A stretch of DNA of 64,000 bases from Comamonadaceae bacterium (GTDB lineage: Bacteria > Pseudomonadota > Gammaproteobacteria > Burkholderiales > Burkholderiaceae_C): positions 124,001-188,000 of the forward strand of contig CANJQN010000002.1 in assembly GCA_947476465.1 (NCBI GenBank). Direction: 5' to 3'. Made by a program: the position numbers and the translations under genes. The notes under the pieces are model-generated. The model was not told the origin of the DNA. It made no database searches and saw only the letters and a list, made by a program, of their open reading frames with translations. Below are positions 1 to 12,140 of the stretch, piece after piece (the stretch's first letter is position 1; every line of letters starts with the position of its first letter).

Positions 1-2480
1 GCCTGGGCGGCGGCCGCCGCCAGCCGGTCCGCGCCCATGGTGGTCGCGGTGCCCTTGAGCGTGTGCATCAAACGCTGGGCTTCTTCGCGGGGCACACTGT
101 TGAGCAGGGTCGGCAGCCGGTCTCGGGTGCCCCGCAGGTTCTCGGCGAAGCTGGACAACAGGTGCTCGTACAGGCCGGTGTCGCCACCGAGCCGGCCGAT
201 CGCGCTCTCGCGATTGAGTACCAGCAGCGCGGTGTCCGTGCCGTCGTCCGCCGGGAACGGCGCCGGGGCGCTGGTGGCGGCGCCACCGGTGCCCCGGATG
301 TGGTGCAGCAGCGTCGCGACCAGTTCGTCGATGTCGAAGGGCTTGCCGACGTGGTCGTTCATGCCGGCCGCCAGGCTGTCCAACCGGTCGCTTTTCATCG
401 CATTGGCGGTCATGGCGATGATGGGCAGGCGCCAGTTGCCGTCCTCGCGGATGGCGCGAGCGGCGGCGTGCCCGTCCATCACCGGCATCAGCACGTCCAT
501 CAGCACCGCGTCGTAGGCATCGCCGTGCTGGCGCACCCGCTCCAGGCCTTCCAGCCCGTCGTTGGCGACATCGACCTGCGCGCCCCGTTTCTTCAGCAGC
601 TCGCAGGCGACCTGCTGGTTGATCGGGTTGTCCTCGACCAGCAGCAAGCGCAGGCCGGCCAGCGGTTGGCCTGCGGAAAACGCGGGCCCGCCCGCCGTCA
701 GGGCCGGCAGCTCGCTTGTGCCGGCGGGGGCAGCAGCGATTGGCAGCTCCAGCTCGAACCAGAATCGGCTGCCGCGCCCGGGCGCGCTGTCCAGGCGCAG
801 TGCGCTGCCCATCATCAGCAACAGCTTGTTGCTGATGGACAAGCCCAGCCCGGTGCCGCCGAACTTGCGCGCGGTCGAATCGTTGGCCTGGCCGAAGTCG
901 CTGAAGATGCGGGCCTGCTCATCGGGCGCGATGCCGATGCCGGTGTCCGACACCGACACCTGCAGCAGCAGCCGATCGCCGTCGCGCGCCACCTGACGTA
1001 GCGCAAGGCTGACCGTCCCGCGCTCGGTGAACTTGATCGCGTTGCCGCCCAGGTTGATCAGCACCTGCCGCAGCCGCTGGTCGTCACCAATCAGCCGCGC
1101 CGGCAGCTGCGGGTCAAGCTCGAAGCGCAAGGCCAGATCTTTGGCGCCGACGTTGCCCGAGAGAATCACCGACAGGTCGCGCATCAAATCCCGCAACGCG
1201 AAGGGGTGCGGATCGAGCGTCATCTTGCCGGCCTCGATCTTGGACAGGTCGAGGATGTCGTTGAGCAGCGAAAGCAACGATCGCGCCGCGCGTTCGGCCT
1301 TGCCGGCGTAGTCCTGTTGCCCCTCATCGAGCGGCGTGCCGCGCAGCAGCGCCAGCATGCCCAGCACCGCATTCATTGGCGTGCGCAGCTCATGGCTCAT
1401 GTTCGTGAGGAAGCGGCTCTTGGACTGGCTGGCCTCCAGCGCCGTGTCGCGTGCCTGGCGCAGCTCGGTCACGTCCAGGCCCAGCACGAAAAAGCCCCGC
1501 ACCTGGCCCTGGTCCACATCGGGGATGTAGTGCAGCTGCCAGCTGGACTTGCGGCCGCGCAGGTCGGAGGCGGTGTGCTCGAAGTGACGCGCCTCGCCGC
1601 GCAGCACGGCCTCTACGTGCGGCTCCATCGCGCGGTACAGGTCGTCGCCGAAGATCTGCGGCGACAGCTGCGCGCCGACCAGCTCGAAAGCCTCGCGGCC
1701 GAACACCTCGCGAAAGCGCCGGTTTACGAAGCGGCACAAGCGCTGCGCGTCCCAGTAGGACACGCGCGCCGGCAGGTTGTCGGCGATCACGCGCATCAGG
1801 TGTTCGCTGTCTTGCATGCGCAGCTCGGCCACCTTGCGCCGGCTGATGTCCGAGGCCATGCAGATGAAGCTGGTGACCACGCCCTGCGCGTCGCGGGTGG
1901 GCTGCAACTCGGCGTCGGTCCAGAAGAAACTGCCGTCCGGGCGCAGGTTGGCCAGCTCCATGCGGCGCGCCTGGCGCCGGTCGATCGCGTCCTGGAAAGC
2001 GGCCTGGGCATGCGGCTCGGTGCCCACCACTTGCGGCAGTTCGCTGGCGCGGTGGCCGGACCAGGCCTTTTCGTTCAACCCGGTCAGCCGCTCGAAACCA
2101 GCGTTGGCCCAGGTGATGCGTCCGTCGGTGTCCAGCCCGAACACCGCGCTGGAGGTGCGCTCGACCACGCGGGCCATGCGCTCGAGGTCGGACGTCATGC
2201 CGGCGGCGATGCGCTGGGCGCGATCGCGCGAGGCCAGCGCCAGCCAGGCCACCTGCCCCAGCAGGATCGACAACGCCAGTCCGCCCAGGCCGATGAACCA
2301 GGGCAACGAGTGACCTGATGACAGGGGCGGCACTGGCCCGGAACGGGCGCTCAGCACCGCTGCGGCGGTCAGGCCTAGCCCGATCGTGAACACCGCGATC
2401 CCCGCCAGCACGGCGGACAGGTTGCGCATGACAGAGGGCAGGCGCTTCCAGCTCAGCCATAGCGATCCAGGAATCTTCAT
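1..2480 (-). CDS. Hybrid sensor histidine kinase/response regulator (3' end outside window)
   Basis: A membrane-bound phosphorelay kinase; about 826 codons are visible and the C-terminus runs off the left edge. Two hydrophobic segments (about residues 22-44 and 61-83) anchor it. Two PAS domains follow (about 105-215 and 228-342), then a HisKA domain with phospho-acceptor H363 in SHELRTP, an HATPase domain with the DTGIGI and GGTGLGL boxes, a receiver domain with LMDVLMPVMDG (phospho-acceptor Asp near 657) and the beginning of an HPt domain (LMHTLKGT near 804). The layout is that of BarA/ArcB-like phosphorelay kinases. The ATG at 2478-2480 follows an AAGAAG stretch. The signal sensed cannot be inferred, because PAS domains are generic and no partner regulator lies on the visible side. 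It is divergent from metH. Confidence 0.9.
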   Translation of the reverse strand, partial: MKIPGSLWLSWKRLPSVMRNLSAVLAGIAVFTIGLGLTAAAVLSARSGPVPPLSSGHSLPWFIGLGGLALSILLGQVAWLALASRDRAQRIAAGMTSDLERMARVVERTSSAVFGLDTDGRITWANAGFERLTGLNEKAWSGHRASELPQVVGTEPHAQAAFQDAIDRRQARRMELANLRPDGSFFWTDAELQPTRDAQGVVTSFICMASDISRRKVAELRMQDSEHLMRVIADNLPARVSYWDAQRLCRFVNRRFREVFGREAFELVGAQLSPQIFGDDLYRAMEPHVEAVLRGEARHFEHTASDLRGRKSSWQLHYIPDVDQGQVRGFFVLGLDVTELRQARDTALEASQSKSRFLTNMSHELRTPMNAVLGMLALLRGTPLDEGQQDYAGKAERAARSLLSLLNDILDLSKIEAGKMTLDPHPFALRDLMRDLSVILSGNVGAKDLALRFELDPQLPARLIGDDQRLRQVLINLGGNAIKFTERGTVSLALRQVARDGDRLLLQVSVSDTGIGIAPDEQARIFSDFGQANDSTARKFGGTGLGLSISNKLLLMMGSALRLDSAPGRGSRFWFELELPIAAAPAGTSELPALTAGGPAFSAGQPLAGLRLLLVEDNPINQQVACELLKKRGAQVDVANDGLEGLERVRQHGDAYDAVLMDVLMPVMDGHAAARAIREDGNWRLPIIAMTANAMKSDRLDSLAAGMNDHVGKPFDIDELVATLLHHIRGTGGAATSAPAPFPADDGTDTALLVLNRESAIGRLGGDTGLYEHLLSSFAENLRGTRDRLPTLLNSVPREEAQRLMHTLKGTATTMGADRLAAAAAQ

Positions 2481-2654
2481 TCTTCTTGCGTAGTGGCGGT
2501 ACTCTGCGCTCCCTTCGTGGAGCGTGGCTGTGGCAGGATAACTGCCGTTGGGCTTGCGCGCGGTTTTCAGCCCTACAGCCTTCATCCCTGCCGCCGTATT
2601 GCCACGCCGGGTGTTGCGCTTTCGCCAGCGTTGCCGGCTTGCGTAAAATGGACC

Positions 2655-2726
2655 GCCTCAAGGAGCGCTGCAGCGGCCGATTCCCCTCGGCTGTCAGGCT
2701 TGAGAACCCGATTCAACCGCGCTCAC
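2655..2726 (+). promoter_or_regulatory. S-adenosylhomocysteine (SAH) riboswitch upstream of metH
   Basis: The sequence has the SAH riboswitch layout. A P1 helix pairs CTCAAG (2657-2662) with CTTGAG (2699-2704). The conserved GAGCGCTGCA follows the 5' P1 strand. An internal GC-rich hairpin sits at about 2672-2694, followed by CAGGCT. A 3' GCGCTC (2719-2724) is exactly complementary to GAGCGC (2663-2668), giving the pseudoknot. It ends about 50 bases before the metH start. Known members of this class sit upstream of metH or ahcY in beta- and gammaproteobacteria and turn expression on when SAH accumulates. The call rests on visible pairing and remembered consensus; no covariance search was run. 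Confidence 0.88.
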
Positions 2727-2777
2727 CTCGCATTCTCCGCCGGCCCCTGTCGGCATCCCAAAGCCAGGTGAGTCGCC

Positions 2778-5570
<2,793 letters not shown>

Positions 5571-5585
5571 CCGGCCGTCAACGCC

Positions 5586-6716
5586 TCAGCGCACGGCCTC
5601 CCACCAGCGCGTCGATCGGAACTCCCGGTCGGCATCCACCCATTCACCCAGGCGCGGCGTCACCAACTCGACGCCCAGGCGTGCCGCCTCGGCCGCCGTG
5701 CGGCGGATCGGTTCGTCCCAGTCGTGGAAGGCCAGGTTGAACGTCAACCAGTGCACGGGGAACATGCGCCGGGCGCGTACATCCCGGTGGACCTGCACGG
5801 CCTGTTCGGGCGCCATGTGGATGTCGTTCCAGGCCTCACCGGGCCCATAGGCGCCGATCTTGACGAAGGCCATGTCGAACGGGCCGAGGCGAGCGCCGAT
5901 TTCCGCAAGGTGCCTGGAGTAGCCGGTGTCGCCGCTGTAGAAGAACCGGTGCTGCGGACCGGCCAACGACCAGCTCGACCACAGCGTCGGGCTGTGGTTG
6001 CCGGGTGCGCGGCCCGAATAGTGGCGCGTCGGCGTGGCGATGATCTTCACGCCGCCCAGCGTGTGCTCTTGCCACCATTCAAGTTCCACGATCTGGGCCG
6101 GCGCGACGCCCCACCTTTCGAGGTGGGCGCCGATGCCCAGCGGCACGATGAACTTGGCGCCGCGTTGGGCCAGGTGGCGCGTGGCGTCCATGTCCAGATG
6201 GTCGTAGTGGTCGTGCGAGATGAGAACGGCGTCGATCGGGGGCAGATCGGCCAAGGCGATCGGCGGCGCATGGAAACGCTTTGGGCCGATGGGCACCGGC
6301 GACACCCGCTCGGCGAACACGGGATCGAGCAGCAGGCGCAACCCGTCGAGCTCCACATAGGTGCTGGCATGGCCGATCCAGAAGGCGCGCAGTCCGCTGG
6401 CCGGGGGCGCGGCTGCCAGCGCCGCCTTGTCCACGGGCAGCACGGGAAGCGGCCCGGGTGGCTCGCGCCGCTCGTCACCCGAGAACTGCCGCATGAGGTA
6501 TGCGCCGAGCGCGCGCAGGCTGGTGGCCGCCTCCGGCTCGAGGTTGACGAACCGGCCTTCGCGGTACTGCGGATTGGCCTTGGCACGCGCCAGGCGTTCG
6601 CCGGAAAGGTCCGCCCCGAACTGCGGAAGTGAAAGTACAGCCCAAGCTGCCGCCACGAGCACCGCCACCACGACGGCGATGCCGATGATGACCGACCGCA
6701 AAACTCTGGATTTCAT
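5586..6716 (-). CDS. MBL-fold metal-dependent hydrolase, NAPE-PLD/UlaG-like, membrane-anchored
   Basis: A 376-aa protein with one N-terminal hydrophobic segment (about residues 9-31), so probably anchored with its enzyme domain in the periplasm. The metallo-beta-lactamase metal-binding motif SHDHYDHLD is intact. Further likely metal ligands are the His in TPTRHYSGR, the Asp in YSGDTGYS and the His in MFPVHWLTF. The sequence GHASTYVELDG...LLLDPVF at the start of the fold is typical of the NAPE-phospholipase D/YtnP-like branch, whose bacterial substrates are largely unknown. It runs convergent to metH with 15 bases between the stops. A lipid or N-acyl substrate is possible, but that is family inference only. 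Confidence 0.85.
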   Translation of the reverse strand: MKSRVLRSVIIGIAVVVAVLVAAAWAVLSLPQFGADLSGERLARAKANPQYREGRFVNLEPEAATSLRALGAYLMRQFSGDERREPPGPLPVLPVDKAALAAAPPASGLRAFWIGHASTYVELDGLRLLLDPVFAERVSPVPIGPKRFHAPPIALADLPPIDAVLISHDHYDHLDMDATRHLAQRGAKFIVPLGIGAHLERWGVAPAQIVELEWWQEHTLGGVKIIATPTRHYSGRAPGNHSPTLWSSWSLAGPQHRFFYSGDTGYSRHLAEIGARLGPFDMAFVKIGAYGPGEAWNDIHMAPEQAVQVHRDVRARRMFPVHWLTFNLAFHDWDEPIRRTAAEAARLGVELVTPRLGEWVDADREFRSTRWWEAVR

Positions 6717-6788
6717 GGGACCTCTTTACTTATTCTGCGCAGGACGTGCGGAGATTAACCCTCGCAATCTCCGCATGGGGCGCGGCGA

Positions 6789-8327
6789 TCAACTGGAACC
6801 CAACGCCCCCCTTCGCAACTGAACCGCCTCCGCCACATGCGCCACCTCCACCGTCTCGCTGGCGTCCAGGTCCGCCAGCGTGCGGGCCACCTTCATCGCG
6901 CGGTGGGTGCCCCGGGCCGTCCAGCCCAGGCGGGCGGCGGCGCGGTGCAGAAAATCCTGCGCCGGGCCCGAGAGCCGGGCATGGGTGTCGATGTCGCGTC
7001 CCTGCAATGCCTGATTGGCCGCGCCCTGTCGGTCCATCGCCCGCTGCCGCGCCGCGGTGCAGCGCTCTCGTACCGGCAGCGACGCTTCGCCGGCCGGCGC
7101 GTGCAGCAGCGCCTGGGGCGGCAGGGCCGGCACTTCCACCTGCAGGTCGATCCGGTCCAGCAAGGGGCCGCTGAGCTTGCCCTGGTAGCGGCTGACCTGG
7201 TCGGGCGTGCAGCGGCAGGCCTTCTGCGTCGCGCCCAGCCAGCCGCAGGGGCAGGGGTTCATGGCCGCGATCAACTGAAAGCGCGCCGGGAACTGCGCGC
7301 TGTGGGCGGCGCGCGAGATGCGGATGCTGCCGGTCTCCAGCGGTTCGCGCAGCGCCTCCAGCGCCGGGCGGGGAAACTCCGGCAGCTCATCGAGGAACAG
7401 CACACCGTGATGGGCCAGTGAGATTTCACCCGGGCGCGGTGGCGAGCCGCCGCCCACCAGGGCCACCGCGCTGGCCGAGTGGTGCGGGCTGCTGGTGGGC
7501 CGGTGCGCCCAGCGCTCGGCCGCAAAGCGCCCGGCCAGGCTGGCGATGGCGGCGCTCTCCAGCGCCTCGGTCACGGTCATGGGCGGCAGCAGGCCGGCCA
7601 GGCGCTGCGCCAGCATCGATTTGCCCGAGCCGGGTGGCCCGACCAGCAGCAGGCTGTGGCCGCCGGCGGCGGCCACCTCCAGCGCGCGCCGGGCCAGGGC
7701 CTGGCCCTTGACGTCGGCCAGGTCGGGCCCGTCGGCGCATGGCGCCAGCCCGGCAGGCGCCTGGGCCCGCGACCAGCCGTCTTGGCCATCCGCCAGTGGC
7801 GCCGACCCGCCGGGCAGGAAGCGGCGCACCACATCCAGCAGGTGCACCGCGCGCCAGATGGCGGCGCCCGGCACCAGGGCGGCTTCTTCGGCGCTGCGCG
7901 GCGGCAGCACCAGGGCGGCCGATTCGCCGGCGGCTTGAATCGCCAGGCTGATGGCCAGCGCACCGCGCACCGGTCGCAGCTCGCCTGACAGCGACAACTC
8001 GCCCATGAACTCGAAGGCCTCGACCGCCGCCGCGTCCAGCTGCCCGCTGGCCGCCAGGATGCCCACGGCGATCGGCAGGTCGAAGCGGCCCGAGTCCTTG
8101 GGCAAGTCGGCCGGGGCCAGATTGACGGTGATGCGCTTGTTGTGCGGGAACTCCAGCCCGCAGGTCTGCAGCGCCGCGCGCACCCGCTCGCGCGCTTCTT
8201 TCACCTCCACATCGGCCAGCCCCACCAGCGTGAAGCTGGGCAGGCCGTTGGCCAGATGTACCTCCACGCGCACGGGTGCGGCCTGCAGGCCCAGCAGCGC
8301 GCGGCTTTTCACGACGGACAAGCTCAT
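6789..8327 (-). CDS. comM: YifB/ComM-family Mg-chelatase-like AAA ATPase
   Basis: A 512-aa cytosolic AAA+ protein of the ComM family, hexameric helicases that promote branch migration during natural transformation. The N-terminal Lon-S5-like domain (MSLSVVKSRALLG...VEVHLANGLPSFTLVGLAD) is followed by the Mg-chelatase ATPase core with Walker A GPPGSGKSMLA, Walker B LFLDELPEF and a sensor region AAMNPCPCG. The C-terminal domain has the usual RAMKVARTLADL block. The start is the ATG at 8325-8327, behind a purine-rich AGGGGGG ribosome site. An upstream in-frame ATG would add 58 low-complexity residues and is unlikely. E. coli YifB is about 506 aa, so the length fits. Confidence 0.93.
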   Translation of the reverse strand: MSLSVVKSRALLGLQAAPVRVEVHLANGLPSFTLVGLADVEVKEARERVRAALQTCGLEFPHNKRITVNLAPADLPKDSGRFDLPIAVGILAASGQLDAAAVEAFEFMGELSLSGELRPVRGALAISLAIQAAGESAALVLPPRSAEEAALVPGAAIWRAVHLLDVVRRFLPGGSAPLADGQDGWSRAQAPAGLAPCADGPDLADVKGQALARRALEVAAAGGHSLLLVGPPGSGKSMLAQRLAGLLPPMTVTEALESAAIASLAGRFAAERWAHRPTSSPHHSASAVALVGGGSPPRPGEISLAHHGVLFLDELPEFPRPALEALREPLETGSIRISRAAHSAQFPARFQLIAAMNPCPCGWLGATQKACRCTPDQVSRYQGKLSGPLLDRIDLQVEVPALPPQALLHAPAGEASLPVRERCTAARQRAMDRQGAANQALQGRDIDTHARLSGPAQDFLHRAAARLGWTARGTHRAMKVARTLADLDASETVEVAHVAEAVQLRRGALGSS

Positions 8328-8425
8328 GGTATTCCCCCCTGCCGGCGATATTAGTTCCTTTGTATTCATTGGTGAGCTCCCGCTCTTGGTGCGGCTTCGC
8401 GGTGGTGCGCTCCTATTCGGCGCGC

Positions 8426-8442
8426 TGCACGTGATTGGTGCG
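8426..8442. promoter_or_regulatory. NtrC-binding site (enhancer)
   Basis: TGCACG-TGATT-GGTGCG closely matches the NtrC dyad TGCACC-N5-GGTGCA. It lies about 75-90 bases upstream of a sigma-54 promoter and a glnK-amtB operon, which is where nitrogen-control enhancers are expected. Confidence 0.72.
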
Positions 8443-8515
8443 CCGTGTGCGCTGGCCGCCGCCGCTGACGCCGCTTCAAGGTAAGCTGAGGCGGCACTCA
8501 TGGCTCAACCATGTC

Positions 8516-8531
8516 TGGCACGGCTCGTGCT
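8516..8531 (+). promoter_or_regulatory. Sigma-54 (RpoN) promoter of torF-glnK-amtB
   Basis: TGGCAC at 8516-8521 is a perfect -24 box. GC at 8529-8530 gives the obligatory GG-N10-GC spacing, and the -12 element GTGC differs from TTGC at one base. It lies about 43 bases upstream of the torF start. Confidence 0.75.
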
Positions 8532-8573
8532 TTGAGGCTCTGAGTCCATCACATCACCTCGAACGGAAAAACC

Positions 8574-9344
8574 ATGAAGATCAAGTCAGCCCTGCTGCTG
8601 TCCACGCTGGCGCTGGCCGGTACCGCGTTCGCCCAGACCAAGGCGCCCGAGCCCGACTACACGCTGTCCTACAACCTCGGCGCCGTGACCGACTACCGCT
8701 ATCGCGGCATCTCCCAGACCGCCAAGAAGCCCGCCATTCAAGGCGGCGCTGACTTCGCGCACAAGAGTGGCCTGTACCTGGGCGCCTGGGGTTCGACCAT
8801 CAATTGGATCGAGGATGCACCCGCCGCGCCGGCCACCGCCAAGGGCCCGATCGAGATCGACATCTACGGCGGCTACAAGGGCACCATCACCGACGGCCTG
8901 TCGTTCGACGTCGGCGCGCTGCAGTACTGGTATGCGGGCAACAACCTCAAGGACGTCGCTGGCTTTGCCAACCCCGACACCCTCGAGGTGTATGGCGCGC
9001 TGTCGTTCGGCCCGGTCACGGCCAAGTACTCGCACTCGCTGACCAACCTGTTCGGCACCGTGAACAGCAAAGGCAGCGGCTACCTCGACCTGAGCGCGAC
9101 GTTCGACCTGGGCAACGGCTTCTCCGTGGTGCCCCATATCGGCTCGCAGCGCATCAAGAACTTCGGCACCTACATGGACTACTCGGTCACCCTGAACAAG
9201 GATATCGACGGCCTGATCCTCAGCGCCGCCGTCGTCAGCACCAACTGGAAGAGCCATTTCGGAACCGCCTACACGCTGCCTGGCAGCGGCAACAAGGACC
9301 TCGGCCACGCTGGCGTGGTCCTGGGCATCAAGAAAAACTTCTGA
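8574..9344 (+). CDS. TorF-family putative outer-membrane porin
   Basis: A 256-aa protein with a clear signal peptide (MKIKSALLLSTLALAGTAFA, cleaved before Q). The mature part has alternating beta-strands rich in Tyr, Gly and aromatic residues and ends in Phe (KKNF), as expected for an outer-membrane barrel. YNLGAVTDYRYRGISQT is the typical opening of the TorF/Gcw_chp family (TIGR02001). The gene lies 24 bases upstream of glnK and behind a sigma-54 promoter. A role in passage of a nitrogen compound, perhaps ammonium or a small amine, across the outer membrane is a reasonable inference but untested. Confidence 0.9.
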   Translation: MKIKSALLLSTLALAGTAFAQTKAPEPDYTLSYNLGAVTDYRYRGISQTAKKPAIQGGADFAHKSGLYLGAWGSTINWIEDAPAAPATAKGPIEIDIYGGYKGTITDGLSFDVGALQYWYAGNNLKDVAGFANPDTLEVYGALSFGPVTAKYSHSLTNLFGTVNSKGSGYLDLSATFDLGNGFSVVPHIGSQRIKNFGTYMDYSVTLNKDIDGLILSAAVVSTNWKSHFGTAYTLPGSGNKDLGHAGVVLGIKKNF

Positions 9345-9707
<363 letters not shown>

Positions 9708-9730
9708 GCAACATCCACAAGAGAAATACC

Positions 9731-11221
9731 ATGCGAAAGCTTCTTGCTAGCCTAGCCCTGGGGCTGGGCCTTCTCACCGGGGGCAGCGCCGTATTGGCGC
9801 AGGCACCGGCCGCGCCAGCGCCAGCCGCCACGGCTTCGGCCGAGGCGGCGCCCGCAGCCGCGGCACCTGCCGCCACGGTTGCCGCACCGGCCGCGGCCGC
9901 GCCCGCGCCGGTCCCCAACAAGGGCGACACCGCCTTCCTGACCTCGTCCACCCTGCTGGTCATCCTGATGACCCTGCCTGGCCTGGCGCTGTTCTACGGC
10001 GGCCTGGTGCGCAGCAAGAACATGCTGTCCGTGCTGATGCAGGTCTTCGTCGTCACCTCCCTGATCTACGTGTTGTGGGCGATCTACGGCTACAGCATGG
10101 CGTTCACCGGAGGCAGTCCGTTCGTCGGCGGGTTCGACAAGCTGTTCCTCAAGGGCATCACGCCGGATTCGATCGCGGCCACCTTCAGCAAGGGTGTGGT
10201 CGTGCCGGAACTGAGCTTCGTGGCCTTCCAGGCGACCTTCGCCGCCATCACCTGCGCGCTGATCGTCGGCTCCTTTGCCGAACGCCTGAAGTTCTCGGCG
10301 GTGCTGCTGTTCGTCGTGATCTGGTTCACCTTCAGCTACCTGCCGATCGCTCACATGGTCTGGTACTGGGACGGCCCGGACGCGATCACCGACGCCAAGA
10401 GCCTTGACACGGTCACGGCGGCCGCAGGCTGGCTGTGGGCCAAGGGCGCGCTGGACTTCGCTGGCGGCACCGTGGTGCACATCAACGCCGGTGTGGCCGG
10501 CATTGTGGGCGCCTACGTGATCGGCAAGCGCCTCGGCTACGGCCGGGAATCACTCACGCCTCACAGCCTGACCCTGACCATGGTCGGCGCCTCGCTGCTG
10601 TGGGTGGGCTGGTTCGGCTTCAACGCCGGCTCCAACCTGGAAGCCAACGGCGTCGCGGCCCTGGCCTTCGTCAACACGATGCTGGCCACCGCCGCCGCCA
10701 CGCTGTCCTGGATCGCCGGTGAGGCGTTGTCCAAGGGCAAGGCCTCGATGCTGGGCGCCGCCTCCGGAGCCGTCGCCGGCCTGGTGGCCATCACCCCGGC
10801 CTGCGGCTTCGTGGGCCCGATGGGCGCGATCGTGATCGGCCTGCTGGCCGGTCTGGTGTGCCTGTGGGGTGTCAATGGCCTCAAGCGGATGCTCGGCGCT
10901 GACGACTCTCTGGACGTGTTCGGCGTGCACGGCGTGGGCGGCATCCTGGGCGCCCTGTTGACCGGCGTGTTCGCCGCGCCCTCCCTTGGCGGCACCGGCG
11001 TCTACGACTACGTGGCCAACAAGGTCAACCCCGACTACTCCATCGCCGGCCAGGTGTGGATCCAGTTCCAGGGTGTGATCACCACCGTCATCTGGTCCGG
11101 CGTTGTGGCCTTCGTTGCCTACAAGGTCGTCGACCTGGTCATTGGCCTGCGCGTGTCCGAAGAGGAAGAGCGCGAAGGCCTGGACATCAGCAGCCACGGC
11201 GAGACCGCCTACAACCGCTGA
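9731..11221 (+). CDS. amtB: Ammonium transporter
   Basis: A 496-aa Amt/Rh-family channel. It begins with a cleavable signal peptide ending LAQA and an Ala/Pro-rich spacer (about residues 20-60), then the usual eleven membrane helices. Hallmarks are PGLALFYGGLVR, the conserved gate and pore residues around FAAITCALIVGSFAERLKFSA, the twin-His region (HINAGVAG and DVFGVHGVGGILGALLTG) and a cytosolic tail with EEEEREGLD. It forms an operon with glnK. The long Ala-rich leader is usual for betaproteobacterial AmtB. Confidence 0.96.
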   Translation: MRKLLASLALGLGLLTGGSAVLAQAPAAPAPAATASAEAAPAAAAPAATVAAPAAAAPAPVPNKGDTAFLTSSTLLVILMTLPGLALFYGGLVRSKNMLSVLMQVFVVTSLIYVLWAIYGYSMAFTGGSPFVGGFDKLFLKGITPDSIAATFSKGVVVPELSFVAFQATFAAITCALIVGSFAERLKFSAVLLFVVIWFTFSYLPIAHMVWYWDGPDAITDAKSLDTVTAAAGWLWAKGALDFAGGTVVHINAGVAGIVGAYVIGKRLGYGRESLTPHSLTLTMVGASLLWVGWFGFNAGSNLEANGVAALAFVNTMLATAAATLSWIAGEALSKGKASMLGAASGAVAGLVAITPACGFVGPMGAIVIGLLAGLVCLWGVNGLKRMLGADDSLDVFGVHGVGGILGALLTGVFAAPSLGGTGVYDYVANKVNPDYSIAGQVWIQFQGVITTVIWSGVVAFVAYKVVDLVIGLRVSEEEEREGLDISSHGETAYNR

Positions 11222-11290
11222 TCCCACCGAGTCGGGGCTGCGCGAACGGTTCGCGCGGCCCGGCATGCAAGCAGTCTCCTTTGACCTTAC

Positions 11291-11321
11291 GGGCCCGCCT
11301 TCGACAGCGGGCCCTTTTTTT
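11291..11321 (+). terminator. Rho-independent terminator after amtB
   Basis: A perfect 8-bp GC stem (GGGCCCGC / GCGGGCCC, 8-base loop) followed by seven Ts, 70 bases downstream of the amtB stop. Confidence 0.88.
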
Positions 11322-11437
11322 GTTCCGGCCACCAATCCCTGCGGGCCTTTTGACCACCCAAGCGCCGGAAGGGATGTTCTTGCATCTCAAAACCGGCCAG
11401 ACTAGACTTGGTCATCTTCACTGCCAGGAGGTTCGTC

Positions 11438-11674
11438 ATGGAGACCGTCAACATCTACGATGCGAAAACCCGTTTGTCGCAACTGGTGGACAAGGCCGCG
11501 TCGGGAGAGGACGTCGTGGTCAGTCGCAATGGCAAGCCGCTGGTGCGAATCACGCGGCTGGACGCGGCGAAGCGGCGGATTCGATTTGGCGTGCTCAAAG
11601 GCAAGCTGACCATCTCCGATGACTTCGACGCACCATTGCCTGAAACCACACTGGCCGCCTTTGAGGGACGCTGA
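11438..11674 (+). CDS. Type II antitoxin, Phd/YefM family
   Basis: A 78-aa antitoxin. The N-terminus METVNIYDAKTRLSQLVD is the DNA-binding Phd/YefM fold, and KPLVRI closes that domain. The acidic tail that should wrap the toxin follows. The ATG at 11438 is chosen because AGGAGG precedes it; an ATG 30 bases upstream has no ribosome site. Its stop shares one base with the start of the PIN toxin gene, so the pair is translationally coupled. It probably represses its own promoter together with the toxin. Confidence 0.9.
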   Translation: METVNIYDAKTRLSQLVDKAASGEDVVVSRNGKPLVRITRLDAAKRRIRFGVLKGKLTISDDFDAPLPETTLAAFEGR

Positions 11675-12072
11675 TGCGCCTGCTGCTCGACACCCATATC
11701 TTCCTGTGGGCCGTTGCCGGGTCACCGCTGTTGAAGCCGGCTGCACGCCACCTCATCGAGGATGCTGATGAGGTCTATGTATCGGCAGCCTCGATATGGG
11801 AGGTCGCCATCAAGGCGCGATTGGGCAAGATTGAGGCGGACGTCCAAGCCTTGGCCGCCGCAGTCGGCGACAGCGGGTTTCTTGAGCTGCCGGTCAGTGC
11901 GGCGCACGCTGCCGGGGTTGCGCGTCTTGACCTTCATCACAACGACCCATTCGATCGGCTGCTGGTTGCTCAGGCGCTCGCCGAGCCGCTCAAGTTTTTG
12001 ACAGCCGACGAGGTGTTGGCACGGTACAGCGACCTTGTGCTTCTGGTTCAAGACCTCGGCCGCAGCAGGTGA
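11674..12072 (+). CDS. Type II toxin, PIN-domain ribonuclease (VapC-like)
   Basis: A 132-aa PIN-domain protein. The expected acidic metal ligands are visible: D6 in LLLDTH, E43 in SIWEVAIK, and D91 and D94 in HHNDPFDRLL, with D113 in LTADEVL. It overlaps the Phd-type antitoxin by one base (TGATG). PIN toxins of this group cleave tRNA or rRNA; the target here is unknown. Confidence 0.9.
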   Translation: MRLLLDTHIFLWAVAGSPLLKPAARHLIEDADEVYVSAASIWEVAIKARLGKIEADVQALAAAVGDSGFLELPVSAAHAAGVARLDLHHNDPFDRLLVAQALAEPLKFLTADEVLARYSDLVLLVQDLGRSR

Positions 12073-12140
12073 GCCTGGGCTGTGTATTGGTATGCCGTTT
12101 GACGGGCGGAGCCGTTCGAGACCCTTGCCCAGAACCGTTG

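Noticed and set aside
63..1001. A 312-codon plus-strand frame opposite the sensor kinase
   Set aside because: The minus-strand frame shows clear PAS, HisKA, receiver and HPt motifs; this one has none.
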